64,000 nt of DNA from Brugia malayi (lineage: Eukaryota > Nematoda > Chromadorea > Rhabditida > Onchocercidae), in contig NW_025062475.1 of assembly GCF_000002995.4 (NCBI RefSeq), forward strand, positions 13,486,687 to 13,550,686, read 5' to 3'. A program made the position numbers and the translations under genes. Shown here in pieces: positions 47,914 through 60,213 of the stretch; position 1 is the stretch's first letter; the number at the start of each line of letters is the position of its first letter. The notes below the pieces were generated by a model. It saw only the letters and a list, made by a program, of their open reading frames with translations. It did not search any database and was not told where the DNA came from.

Positions 47914-50900
47914 GTAAGATAGTCAATTAACCTATTCCATCTACCTTCCATCTTTCTTGCTCTCTCTCCCTCTCCCTCTCTTTCCCTCTCTCTCTTTCTA
48001 TCTTTGTCGAGAATGATAATACTAAAATGGATGATGATGATGATGATATTTTAGTTTTAAAATATCAGTAGCGCCTATTTATTATTGCTACGACATTTGC
48101 AGTTATGGTGATTTATAGTGACAGTAATGAAAAGTTAAATTTTGTTTGTGATAAGTAAAGTGAACGAACGATAGCAAACATTGCGGTAAATTGTTGACAA
48201 TAATATTGTATACAAATTATTACAACAATAAGAGGGAAAGTGAAATAAGTTAAAGTTAAATGAAATTAATAAAATTTTAAAGTATTTCTTTTTTTGAGTA
48301 ATATAATTGATTATCACTATAATATCAGTTAATTAATTCTTTATTAATATAAATATATTTTTCATATTCATTACTTCTATCTATATTTCTCTTATATTAC
48401 TATTTAGTCTCAATATTGACAATTTAATATATGATAAAAGATTGATAAAAGATAATAAATTTTTACTCTCAGTTTTTTCTTTTTTGATTTGAATCATATT
48501 TAACCAATTATTTAATTTGAATTTAATTTGAAAGAAAAATTTCGATAAATTCCGATAAAACTTTATATTATTTTAAAAATTAGAATGAATAAATGGAAAT
48601 ATTTATGTGTGATAAGTGATAATGATTATGGCAAATTTTAACGGAAGGTGATATATACCCAATGATAAGTTGAAATTAGAGAAACTAATAAAATTTTAAA
48701 TTTAAAGCATTTTTTTTTTTTGATTGATTTATCGATTACCACCATGATATCATTTAATTGATTTCTCATCAAGAATTTTTTATGAGTAATATCAATGATA
48801 TTTCTAATTTAATCTTTTCTTTATTATTTCGGATTGCCGGAAATCAAATAATATGCACCGTATTATGTTATAAATAATAACATTGCTAGCAAAAAGAAAA
48901 AATTATATAATTTTTTTTTTTTTTGTATAACAAATTTTGTTTTCCTCTCATTTTTCATCTTTTCATATCACATCAATGATTTATTTATGTTATTGCCTTC
49001 ATTTTTGACAATACTTTTATTTATTTTAAAACTTTCAAGGCTTTCCATTATATATTCAAAGCTTACTTTTAAATGTATAAATTAAAAAATTTACATCCAT
49101 TTAATTGGTAAACGAAGAGAAATTTACAAATTTTTTTTTTAAAGTATAAAATGAATTGTTGAAATGTTAACAAATTTATTTGCATACCTGTTTATTTATC
49201 CATATGCTATGTAAATGAAATGAATTCACAAATAAATGTGTATAAAATATTTGTCAATGAACTAAAATAGATTTAAATAAAATTCATTTTAATATGTTAA
49301 AATATATTTTTTATATAATACATTTAAACTAAGATAATGATAATAAAATAATGCATAATCAATTATAAGTATTAACCATAATTATAAGTATTAAGTATAA
49401 AATAAGTATGAAGTATTGAATTATAAGTATTAATTATAATAAATATATAATCGCTTCATTTCTGATTTTGACATATAATTTACTTTTTTTACTTAAATAG
49501 TTTAAGTTAAATGAGTTGAAAATTCGTATTATTTGATTTTTAGCAATAATTTTGTATATAAAATGACTAATTTATCCATTAGTATAAATTATCAAATTTA
49601 ATTAATCATCTTATCAATTGTTCTATTTACTTATTTATTTAGATCATCATGCATTGAATTTGAACTAATTATCAACAATTATCTCGTTATCATTAATTAT
49701 CACTCAATAATTATCAAATGAAAAAAAAAAGAAGAAATTATTTAATATTTTGTTACAATTATTGTTGTTTATTTTAATTAAACTACCACTTAATGATATA
49801 TTCCTGATAATTAGTTCAAATTTGATAATTATTGAATGCTAATCTCATTCATAATCTGTTTTTCATATACTTTAAGATATTATTATAATAATAAAATAAT
49901 TATTTCAGTATTTTGGGTTAGATTATTTATAATTGATAAATGATTGAATAATTAATAGTATAATTTAAATATACTTTTATTATAATTTGAATTACTCAGA
50001 AATTTACAGTACAAACAATGAAACACTCTAAGATAGTTCTATAATTTCTATTTACACTGTTTTGTTTACAAAACTAAGAATAATCAATAAATTTGAAGTG
50101 TATTTATAAAGCGAATTCAATTTGTTTGCTTAGCAATTTCCAATCTTTTGTTTTAATTAGAAATAAAATTAAACATTTAAGCTCAAACTATTATAGCTAA
50201 TAATTTAAGCTTAGGTTTTATTCATCTATTAATTACAATAATTTAATTTCATTTCTCGTAATTTCAAGAAACTTTCTACAAATCAAAAATGTTATCATAA
50301 TATTACCATTATAGCGTGAAATTTATTATTCATACTATTAAAGTTACTGCTATTTATTATTATGATTGTTATCACTATCAGTATTAATTGTTATTAATAT
50401 TATAATTATTTATTTATTTATTATTATTATTATTATTATTCAATAACTTTTGATGCATTGGGAAATTAATTTCATGAATAAAATTAATAAGATCATACCT
50501 TTGAATTTATAAAAAAAATGAATTTATAATTTTATCAGTTAAATTTAACTATTTCTATGTATTTTATCAATCAAATAAATATATTATATCATAATAATTA
50601 AACAATTATTCATCGTTCAATGATAAAAATCACAGTGATAAGATGTAAACAACATTATAGTCCACATAAATTGAAAATAATTATGAAAAATAATTATAAA
50701 ATAATGCACCATTACCATTATTTATTTTTTTATTATTATTGTTTGAGTATTTTTATTTTATTTAATTAAATTTACAGAATATAAATCATTCATAAGTTTT
50801 ACATTTCAATATGCTATGTTATAGTATTTCATTGCTAACAAAATTTGCAAAAAGCAAAAGCAAAAAAATTGTGCTTATAAAACTATTAATTTTGAGTAAA

Positions 50901-52012
50901 TAAGTTAAAAATTTTATAATTTTAAGAAAGAATTAAATTTCTATGATATAAGCAAATCAAAAAAAAAAAAAAACGATGACATAATCAATAGATCAATTTA
51001 TCTTTTATTTATAAACTATTATGAAGTAAAGATTAAGTTTATCTAAAAGATTTTGATATCCATTTGTCATTTCTTGAAATCAAAATTTCATTAGCATTTA
51101 GCAATTTAATTAATATCCAACACTTTTTTTTCTCTCTCAATAAATACTTCTAAATTTCTACTTTATGAAACTTTTCAATTTCAGTTAAAATTTCAAAAAT
51201 TGTTAAAGTTTTCTTTTTTTTTTTTTTCAGACTGCTAAGAAAAATGAAATTCTTGAACAATAATAAAACATTTTAATTCTTTATAAAGCTAAACTTATCA
51301 ATTTTATCACCCTATGATACAACTGATAACAGTGATATTTGCTTCATTATAATGATCACATGTAGATAATAATTATAAATGATAGAGTAATACTTAAATT
51401 TAAAATTTATTTTAATTTCAAATTAAAAAAAAAAGCAGTTACTGCTAGGAATTATAAATAAAGACAAAAAGTTTATCTTGAAATTTCATCCAGGTAAAAC
51501 AATTTTATATCACTTGCATTTAATAATGAAATGAAAAGTGAAAATATCAAATCATTCGTGGAAATTTTAAATAGTAACTTTTTCATTTTCAATTATTGTT
51601 AGATGTTTTTCTTTTGAAGAAATTAAACTTTGTAAAATTAATTTAAAATTAAATTGAAATTGGTTTTCTATAAAGAATTTTTAATTAGAAAAATTCAAAA
51701 AAAAAAAAAGAGAAAAATTAATTGGAAAATTTAAATTAAATTCATTGGAAACAGTTTAAAATTTTTGTTTAACAAAAAAGAAAAAAAGCATTTTATTAAA
51801 ATAAAAGTGTGAAAATTTTTTTTTATACGTCAATCAATTAATTATTCAAATATTATCATTTAAAATTAAGATAAATTATTAAAAGTAAAACTTTTTGATA
51901 TCAATGAGAAAAAAGTGTGTGGAAAGCTAATTAAACATAACAAATTTTTATTAATTAGATTGATAAGTAACAAAAATATGACCTTAGGATTTAAGTATAT
52001 CACTGTAGATTA

Positions 52013-52042
52013 GATCGGATCAGATCAGATCAGATCAGATCA
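52013..52042. repeat. GATCA pentamer tandem repeat
   Basis: Six GATCR units in a row (first unit GATCG, the rest GATCA). Confidence 0.85.
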
Positions 52043-52683
52043 AATCAATTTTGCAGATTTGCTTTTGAAGCTTAAAAAGTTAATTCATAACTTTTTGTTG
52101 TCACATTGTAACTACTAAATGAATATGTTACATTCATTCAGTTATGGGCGCATTTATTGATCAAAAAATAAAAATTTAAACAGAAACTGAAATATTATGA
52201 ATCAACAATTCTGCTAATCAATCGATCAATCAATCAATCGATAATGATCAATTAGTTTATTAGTCATCACAAATGATATGCTTTTTCATTCTAAATTTAT
52301 GTCTTACACTACAATGATCACATTTTGATCAACTTTATTTGAATATACCAAGCATAACCTTTGACCTTAATCATTTTAGCAAACAAAATAAATCAATTTG
52401 AATTTATTATTCCCACTTAATTTTCATTCGTATTTTTAAATTTTTGTATTATTTCTATCCAAATTATATAACTGTTATGTATATATTTGATGTAGAATTT
52501 TTAAATATTTTTTTCTCAAAAAATTTTAAAAAATTTTTTGAAAATTTAAAAAAATAATAATTATTTATTAGCTATAATTGATGAGAATTATTGTTATGCA
52601 TATAATAATGAATGTTTGAAAAGGAGTGTTTTTAGTGTTATCAGTGAACAGTATTGATAATATCTGATAAAAAAGGGAAGAAA

Positions 52684-52691
52684 GAGAGAGG

Positions 52692-52727
<36 letters not shown>
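52684..52727. repeat. GA dinucleotide microsatellite
   Basis: Long AG/GA run with few interruptions upstream of the STARD3-type gene. Confidence 0.9.
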
Positions 52728-52729
<2 letters not shown>

Positions 52730-53251
52730 AGAATGAACAAAAGTTAACTTTTTGTGTCATCACTAGAATTCTAATACTGATAATGTGGTTGAATACATTC
52801 GAAACTTCACTATCCTTTTTTTTTTTTCATTCTTTACTATTATTTTTAAATTGATTTATTTTTTAAATCAAAAATCTTTAAATCTTGTTTATTTCATTTT
52901 AATTTTTTTTTTTTAAAAAAAAAAAACATTCATTACTATTTCATAAATTTAATTTGTTAAGATTTACATAGCAAATAAATGATGATAAAACTTGCATGTT
53001 TGCTTGCATGCATGCAAATAAATGTATTTATAAAAAAGTTAACAAATGTATGATTATTTTAAAATTTTTTATAAATAAATCTAATTAATTAACATTTGCA
53101 TTATTAATGTTAAAATAAGAATTTAATAATGCAATTAAATTAAACATTTGATTTAATTTTTCTCTAATTATTTACTTAATTTTGCCATTGGAAGAAATGT
53201 GAATTTCTTTCTTATAATTGTTTATATTTAATTAAAAATGTAAAATTTTAA

Positions 53252-53335
53252 CTTTTTTTTTTTTTTTAGATAAAAAAGAATTTTGAACGAAAGATAGAGA
53301 GTTGGAGAGAGAGAGAGAGAGAAAGAGAAAAACGT
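53252..53335 (+). promoter_or_regulatory. 3' splice site and 5' leader of the STARD3-type gene
   Basis: A 15-base T run ends in TAG at 53269; the leader of 66 bases to the ATG at 53336 carries a GA repeat (about 53305-53326). It suits a spliced-leader acceptor. Confidence 0.5.
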
Positions 53336-54369
53336 ATGAGTGGAATAGATGAAAATAAAAATTTGGGAAGAAATAATGGTGAAAATCAAATTACATTTCA
53401 TCAAAAGATGAGTAATCGAGAAGAATTTCTATTATCTGCTGGTGAATCACGAATAAGTAAAGTTAGTTTCATATTATTACTTTATATTTTCTAATAATTT
53501 TATTTCTATCTTCTAATATTTTAACACTTGTAAAATTTATATTTAACTAATTAACTTAAAATATTGATAAAGATTTTAATATACAAAACAAATTTTTCTA
53601 TTATTTGTTTTTTTTTATTTCGAAAAACAAAAAATGTGAAAGAGATTTTAAATTACTATCTATAATCTTTTGATATTTTTAACAAATTTATTTGGCTTAT
53701 ATTAACCAATTGATAAAGTTGTATTTAAAAACTTTATTAATGATTAATTCAGTTTCTTTCATTTTTTTTTTTTTAGATTTTTAATTTTTAAGTTTGATAT
53801 AAAATTAAGTTTTATTTTAGGATCGTCGACGATTTACGGTGGTAACAGTATTTGATGTATGTCTTACAGCTTTACTATGGGTCATTTCTACGGTATGAAA
53901 GTATTTTTTTTTTTCACTACTAAAATTATCTATTAATTATTTCGACTTTAATTAATTAAATTAAAATAATAACAACAACAAAAAAAAAAAAAAAAATGGT
54001 AACAAATTTATGTAATTAAAAAAAAAATTCTATCATTTATTGATCAAATAATATAATAATTTTGGCAATTTGTTGAATTTAATATTGAATTTTTTACCAT
54101 TTTAAATTTAAAAGAAACTAATAAACAAAATAATGCATTGCAAAATAGTATTAGAAAAAAATTAAAGATGAAAGAAAACTAAGAATTGAAAAGAAATTAT
54201 AATTAGGATTGAAAAACAAAAGGTGATTAATTTATTTGAAATTTAAATTAATCTCTTTTTTTATTTTTCACAGGTGAGCAAAGGTAATGATTGGCCAGTG
54301 GTATTTTTTCGTGAGGTTGACATTTTGCAGCCAGATTTCATGAAACTTTCATTATTTGATGTTGTTGTA

Positions 54370-54400
<31 letters not shown>

Positions 54401-57400
54401 GAAATAATTTTTTTTATTTCTTGTTAAAATTATATTTAAATTTTGTTGCATTTAAAAAAATAAAACATTTAAAATTTGTTCAAATGTTACTATAATTCTC
54501 ATTCATATAACATTGAAATTACTTAATTGATGATAGGAAAAAAATATATATATGAAAGGATGACTTGGCCAGAGAATAGACTTGGCCACAAAATGACTTG
54601 GCACATAATTTATTATTCAGATCACAGCAGTTATTCGTATGTGTATTCTCATTCTTTTCTATTCCATTCTATTAATTGGACATTGGCTTCCAGTTGCTAT
54701 TACAACAATTGCAACGACAATTTTTCTTCTTGTTAAGTTAAGATTTTTCTATTTATTTATAATTTTTTTTTTTTTTTCTAAAATTAATTACTGAAATATT
54801 TTTTGAAAAAGATCGAATAAATTGAATTAGAAAAAAAAAAAATTTTTTTTTTTTTTTTTGAAAATTACATAGATATAAGAAAAAAATAGTTAAAAAATTT
54901 GATTGGAAAAAATTTTTTGAATAATTTTAAATACAAATGAAATAAAATCATGCAAATAAAATTTGCAAATAAATTTTAATTTGCATTGAATTGTGATAAA
55001 AAATTTTGCTTAATTATAAAATTCTATTTGTTTTTTATATACTTTTTATTATAATTTTTTTTCTCTTTAACTACTTATTTATTAATTGTTTATTTAGTTA
55101 CTTATCATTATTATACATAACTTTTTATTATTATCTTTCACTCCAAAATCATTTTTAACAATTTTATGCAAATTATTTTAAGCTATAAAAATTTGCATAA
55201 ATAATCTTTTTATTATAATACATCAATCTTACTTAAATGTTAATTTTTTAAGTTATTTCATTAAAAAAAGAAAAGAAAATGACATACTTTTTGTCTTTTT
55301 TTTTTGGTTTAGGCGCTATTCTTTTTCTCACCAATACAAGGTAATCTACCACAATATATGGTATTGGTTTCCTCATTTGTGGTTGCATGGTTTCAACTTT
55401 GGTTGGTACCATTTCATATTTTACCACGTGAACGCGGTTATATGATTATGCCAAATTATAATACTCCATCGGAAGTTTCGGAACGAAATGTGCAAACTGA
55501 TGAAGAATTCCGTTCAGCTATGGAATGCTCATCCGGTAGGTGTATCAATTAATTATCATATAAAACTTTTGACAATATTAGGCGCAAAGATTGATCAATA
55601 TTGGCGCAATTGATTCACTTTTAGTTCTTCTTGAATATTCCAAAAGCAGTTAAATGGTAACTTTTGTGATTAACATTACAAAATATTTTTATTTTCTTTT
55701 GAATAATTATAAAATTTTGAAAGTACAATTAAGATAAGAAAATAAGGAAGTAATTGAGATGATAAGAGAGAATTTGATATATTATAATAAAAATTGATTA
55801 TAGTAAATTAACATTTAATCAATGAATCAATAATTAGTTCAACAGCTCATTCGTTAATTTTTTTTATAGTATGAAAAATTTTATTTAATTCTTAATGAAA
55901 TTTCTCGTAATCTTTAACTTTTCATAATGATCACAATTGATCAATCAATTATTCAAATTTTATCATTTAAAATTAAATGATTTAATTTAATATGATTAAT
56001 TGTTTATTCATGTTAATTTCATTTTTTCTTTTCTGTTTTCTTTTCAAAGTTTTCATTTTCAAATCAAAATGCTGTTAAAAATTTTAAAATAATGTCATTT
56101 TGAAATTATTTCAGATTCAGATGATGATAACTTATCAGCAATATTAATAGCAGGAAAGGTATACTCAAAAGCGCAATATATTGAAGAAGTGGAAGGAGCA
56201 AAATTGAAAGCTAAAGAATTGCTAACACAAATTAATACCTGGAAACTTTTACACAGGTAATCAATCATACTACGATAGCTTTTTATATCTTTGAAAAGTT
56301 AACCAAGTATTATTTATGCTAAATTAGATTAATTTACACAATAAATATAGACAAATTGTTAAAGTTTATTTAATCATACCTAAAAAATTTTTCAATTAAT
56401 TTGATTTTATCAAATAAATTTGATTAGTTTAACTTGAATTAAGGCTTTAATTATTTGTAATTTTAATTTAATTTCATTTAATTCAACTTAGTTTATACGT
56501 TTTTATCATATTTATTCTCTACTGAAATACCAAAAAGAAGCAAAAAAAGTTTGAGATGTTTTAATTAAGGCAAATATCTCAAAAGAGACGAATTATTGAT
56601 TTATATTCTCAGTGTATTTAAATTCTCTCATAAATACGGTTGTAATTTCAGGAGTAATCCAGAAATACGTATTTCAAAAGAGAAGCAAGTTTATTTTATT
56701 CAGGATACAGTTGCATGCACACCAAAATCATTATTCAAAATTATTTGGAAAGATAATAAATTATGGAACAAACAAATTACTGACTTTAAAGTATATATCT
56801 CATTTCAAACTTAATTAATTACTTATTCAAGTAATAAGTAAGTAAAAATTAAAATGTGTTTTATATTATTTTCAGATATTTTTATAATATTAAATTTTTC
56901 ATGCATATAAAATATGCGTTTATTTTTATTTTCCAAAAAAAAAAAAAGAAAAATTTCATAAATATTAAAATTTTTGTTATTCTAAGGTTGTACTACATAT
57001 TGATCCAATCACTGAACTGATATATATTATCACTGCTCCGATATTACGTGGATACATTTCACCACGGTTAGCATTTTTTTTTTTTTCCTCTCATTTTCCG
57101 GTTTACTACTGATTTTCAAAATTTATAAAAATTTAAACGAAAAATTTTTACACTGATAGGGAATTTAGTTTTCTTTCGATTGACTACAGAAAATTCAATT
57201 TTGACTATACTGCTATCCCGGAAGAAACTGATGATAACAACTTTTAAATTAATTCATTAAATCATAACAATAGGTTAAATTCAATGATCGCTTATTTTAC
57301 TTTTTTTTTTTTTTTTTTTTTGCAAAAATTGGTTGTAAAATTTTTTTATGCACTCACGAATAACGATTTTGTTAGAAAAATTATCCTTTTCATAAAATCT

Positions 57401-58390
57401 AACCAAAATATTTTCCGTAAATGTGATAGCATAAAATAACCGGAATCTAAACGAAATATTTTCCGTAAATATGATAGCATAAAATAGTCAAAATTTAATC
57501 GAAATATTTTCCGTAAAATAGCATTTTTTTCTTCTCTCATAACTGTAATATTAAAAGGTAAAAGTACCATAATAATGTAATTTCAGAGTACCAAATGCAA
57601 AAGATCATTTCAGAGTACCATAATGTAAAAAGTAGTTTCAGAGTACCATAATTTGAAAAGTAATTTCAGAGTACCATAATTTGAAAAGTAATTTCAGAGT
57701 ACCATAATTTGAAAAGTAATTTCAGAGTACGATAATTTGAAAAGATAATTTTAGCGATTTCTTGGATGTTCGTCGGATGACACTTGATACTGAAAAAGAT
57801 ATCTACGAGGGTGCATACGTATCGGTGGATTCTTCAATTGTACCAATAAATGGAAATCAAAAAGTTATACGTGGAATTAACGGAGCAAATTACGTTCGCG
57901 TGACACGTAGTACCATTGATTCAAAAATGTCACATATTGAATGGATTCAAAATAGTGATATTAAGGTTTATTCATTCATTGTTTCATTTTTATTTCAAAT
58001 TTAATAATTTAAAAATTTTTTTTTTTGAATATATAATTTTAATGTGACAGTGACAATTTAATATTTTTTGTTTCATACAAAAAATATTTTAATAATATTT
58101 CTTGACAAAAAAAAAAGAGAAAACTCAATGCAATTGTCTTTTTTTCTTATCATTTATACTCATTTATGCATTTCATTTTATGATAATATCAAATCAAATA
58201 TTCCTAAAATTTTAGTAATTTATTGAAAGAGTTTTAAAAATTTTTTTATTCGAAAAATTTTCAAAAATTTAATAAATTATAGTGCAATATTCCGCGCCGT
58301 CTTATCGAAGGATCAATGTGTGCCTTTTTCCGGAATTATATGGAAAATGTGAAAACATTTATTAGTAATCATCCAAATGAATATCCATAA
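53336..58390 (+). CDS. STARD3/MLN64-type sterol transfer protein (MENTAL plus START domains), 10 exons
   Basis: Late-endosomal membrane protein; the START domain binds and moves cholesterol at membrane contacts (known for STARD3). Exons: 53336-53461, 53821-53892, 54274-54366, 54621-54731, 55313-55535, 56115-56256, 56652-56790, 56987-57066, 57755-57965, 58283-58390; 434 residues against 445 in human STARD3. The MENTAL domain (about residues 43-175) starts at RRRFTVVTVFDVCLTALLW and has four hydrophobic segments (FDVCLTALLWVIST; VIRMCILILFYSILLIG; PVAITTIATTIFLL; YMVLVSSFVVAWFQLW). A linker carries EFRSAME, a candidate VAP-binding motif. START runs from about 215 to the end: WKLLHR, LFKIIWKDNKLWNKQI, ISPRDFLDVRRM, YVRVTRS, a segment equivalent to the human GRLPRYLI helix start (PRRLIEGSMCAFF), and a final helix. 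The start was chosen as the first in-frame ATG after the acceptor; a second Met lies at codon 26. Confidence 0.93.
55505..55525 (+). other. Candidate phospho-FFAT motif in the MENTAL-START linker
   Basis: The codons read EFRSAME, preceded by acidic QTDE. Against the FFAT core EFFDAxE it matches at positions 1, 2, 5 and 7 and has Ser at position 4, as in phospho-FFAT motifs such as that of human STARD3. It would bind the MSP domain of ER VAP proteins after phosphorylation. Confidence 0.5.
57387..57524. repeat. 48-base minisatellite (about 3 copies) in STARD3-type intron 8
   Basis: AAATATTTTCCGTAAA recurs at about 57404, 57453 and 57501, with ATGATAGCATAAAATA between. It makes a repeated LRKIF peptide on the minus strand that is not a gene. 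Confidence 0.85.
57581..57747 (+). repeat. 28-base minisatellite with a 3' splice-site-like TTTCAG in each unit
   Basis: TTTCAGAGTAC occurs at 57581, 57608, 57636, 57664, 57692 and 57720, each followed by NATAATTTGAAAAGTAA or a close variant. The array ends only a few bases before the true acceptor of exon 9 (TTTTAG ending at 57754). Confidence 0.9.
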
Positions 58391-58454
58391 TGAAATTTTC
58401 CATTCCGTTTTTTCATTTTCAATTTTTTTGATTATTATTGTTGCTAATTTTTTG

Positions 58455-58460
58455 AATAAA
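58455..58460 (+). terminator. Poly(A) signal AATAAA of the STARD3-type gene
   Basis: It lies 64 bases after the stop codon at 58388-58390. Confidence 0.6.
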
Positions 58461-60213
58461 CAATTTATTACAGTAACTTACAGTTTTTCTCGAAGATTAT
58501 ATCGTTGCACTGAAAGTTGAAAAGTTAAAGTAAATGATGCGTAAGTAAAAAGAGAAAAAAAGAATTAGTAAACAATAATTTAAAAAATTAGTAAACAATA
58601 ATATGAATTGATTTACTTTTGATTATTTCATTTAGCTATTGGATAATTTAGATTTGATTATTTTGGCTTACTTTAATTTAGAATTTACAGGAATAAATTC
58701 TAATTGTCGCTAAACTTTTGTATTAATCAATTTTGAATCAAATTTATCTAAATGAAACTGAAAATACTTTATAAACAATATGCATACATAAATATGAATG
58801 TAAATAAGTATAAATTATCTCAGAGTGACAATATTCAAAAATGAATTGTTCAAAACCAAAAAGAAAGAATTAAAAATATAAATTGGAAAAATTAATTTGT
58901 AAATTATTCCTACACTTTACTGATTAAAATTATTAAAAATTTTTCAAATAGAAATAAATCTAAAATTCTTTGTGATATTATTTTATCAGTAATTTTTTCT
59001 TTAATCTTTTCCTGACACATTGACATTATCATCAAATTAAGGTACCAATATTAAATCATTCATCATATTTCCAATAAAAATGAAGAAGAAAAGAAACTTT
59101 CAAAAAAAATTTTAAAAAGAAGAAACTTTTTTTTTTTCTTTTAGCTGAAGTTATCTTCTATTTAATCACTCATTCTCGTTGATCTTCGAAACTGATCTAA
59201 GAGAAAGTAGGTGATCAAAGAATAATTCATTAAACTTAGCTATATTTCACTGTTTTCCTGATTGTTCGTTTTGCTAAGTAACAATTTACAATTTACTGTT
59301 AACTTTTTATTTCCATCTGTACAAAACAAATTTTTTATTTTTTAATCTGTGACATCGAATAGAATGAAAAGTGAAAAAGGAATACGTACGTCAGATCACG
59401 TTTACGTCATTATTTTACTTGCTAGAATTGAGGTGAAATTAAATTTTGACATTAGAGAAGTTAACATTATTGTTATAAAAATGAAATGGCGCAAATATAC
59501 ATTATCAATAAAGCGCAATTCTTATTTTCTATTTGTACAATTGAAATTTAACAGTGAAAATAATAAAATTTTATAATTCATAATAACAATAATTTTAAAA
59601 TTAATTATTCATATTCTTTTCCATAATTTTTTAATTAAATCATAATATCATAATAGAATTGCTAATTTCATGATAAATAATATATTTAAACTGAACCGAA
59701 TCATGATAAATAATATATTTAAACTGAACCGAATCCGGTAGCAAAATATAAAATAATATTTTACATAAAAAAATAAAATGTAATCTACAAAAGTTAAATG
59801 CGAGAATTTCTTGAAAGATTCAAGATATTCAATAAAAAATTATTAATATTATGCCAAACCGGTTTGGAACGCTTCAGGTTTAGATCAGTTTTTTTTAAAA
59901 TATAAAGATAATTGTATGAAATGGATGATATTATAAATTCTTTTTAATAAATTAATACATTGATCATACGTAATAATACAATAATTTCCGGTAGGCAAAC
60001 CGGAAAAAAAAATTTCATTTTATCTGAAAAAGTTTCGCATTTGATTTTTAAAAGGAAAAGTTATAAACTCGTAAAAGTGCTCATACAGAGAGAAAGAAAG
60101 AGAGAGAGAGAGTGGGGAGAGAGAGAGAGAAAAAAAAAGAAAGAGAAACATTACATAATGAAATGAAAAGTGAAAATAGAAATAACAATATTTTAGTAAG
60201 ATGAAAATAACAA
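58461..60213. other. Convergent spacer between the STARD3-type and NIDO/EGF genes
   Basis: AT-rich, no gene seen. It contains a perfect 33-base tandem duplication (59668-59733) and a GA-rich run (60095-60135). The right end is the 3' UTR of the minus-strand gene. Confidence 0.55.
59668..59733. repeat. Perfect 33-base tandem duplication
   Basis: Two identical copies (59668-59700, 59701-59733), each beginning TCATGATAAATAATATATTT and ending CTGAACCGAA. Identity implies a recent duplication. Confidence 0.93.

Larger units (their letters stand above)
38111..53267. other. 15 kb divergent intergenic region, AT-rich and low complexity
   Basis: The two flanking genes point away from each other. I see no credible coding gene. 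Content: very dense poly-A/poly-T tracts, most marked from 43.5 to 47 kb; a degenerate AT minisatellite at 39.58-40.09 kb; a CA run (41503-41520); a TG tract (43361-43428); and a GATCA pentamer run (52013-52042). A GA run is at 52684-52727. Less AT-rich islands at 40.32-40.51, 41.43-41.52, 45.92-46.01 and 47.66-47.93 kb are the likeliest places for regulatory sites or 5' exons. Confidence 0.6.

Noticed and set aside
51996..52046. GATC cluster as a possible methylation or origin signal
   Set aside because: It is a simple GATCA pentamer microsatellite in animal DNA.
59349..59576. 75-codon plus ORF between the STARD3-type and NIDO/EGF genes
   Set aside because: No recognisable domain, no acceptor or leader that fits, and AT-biased codons; most likely chance.
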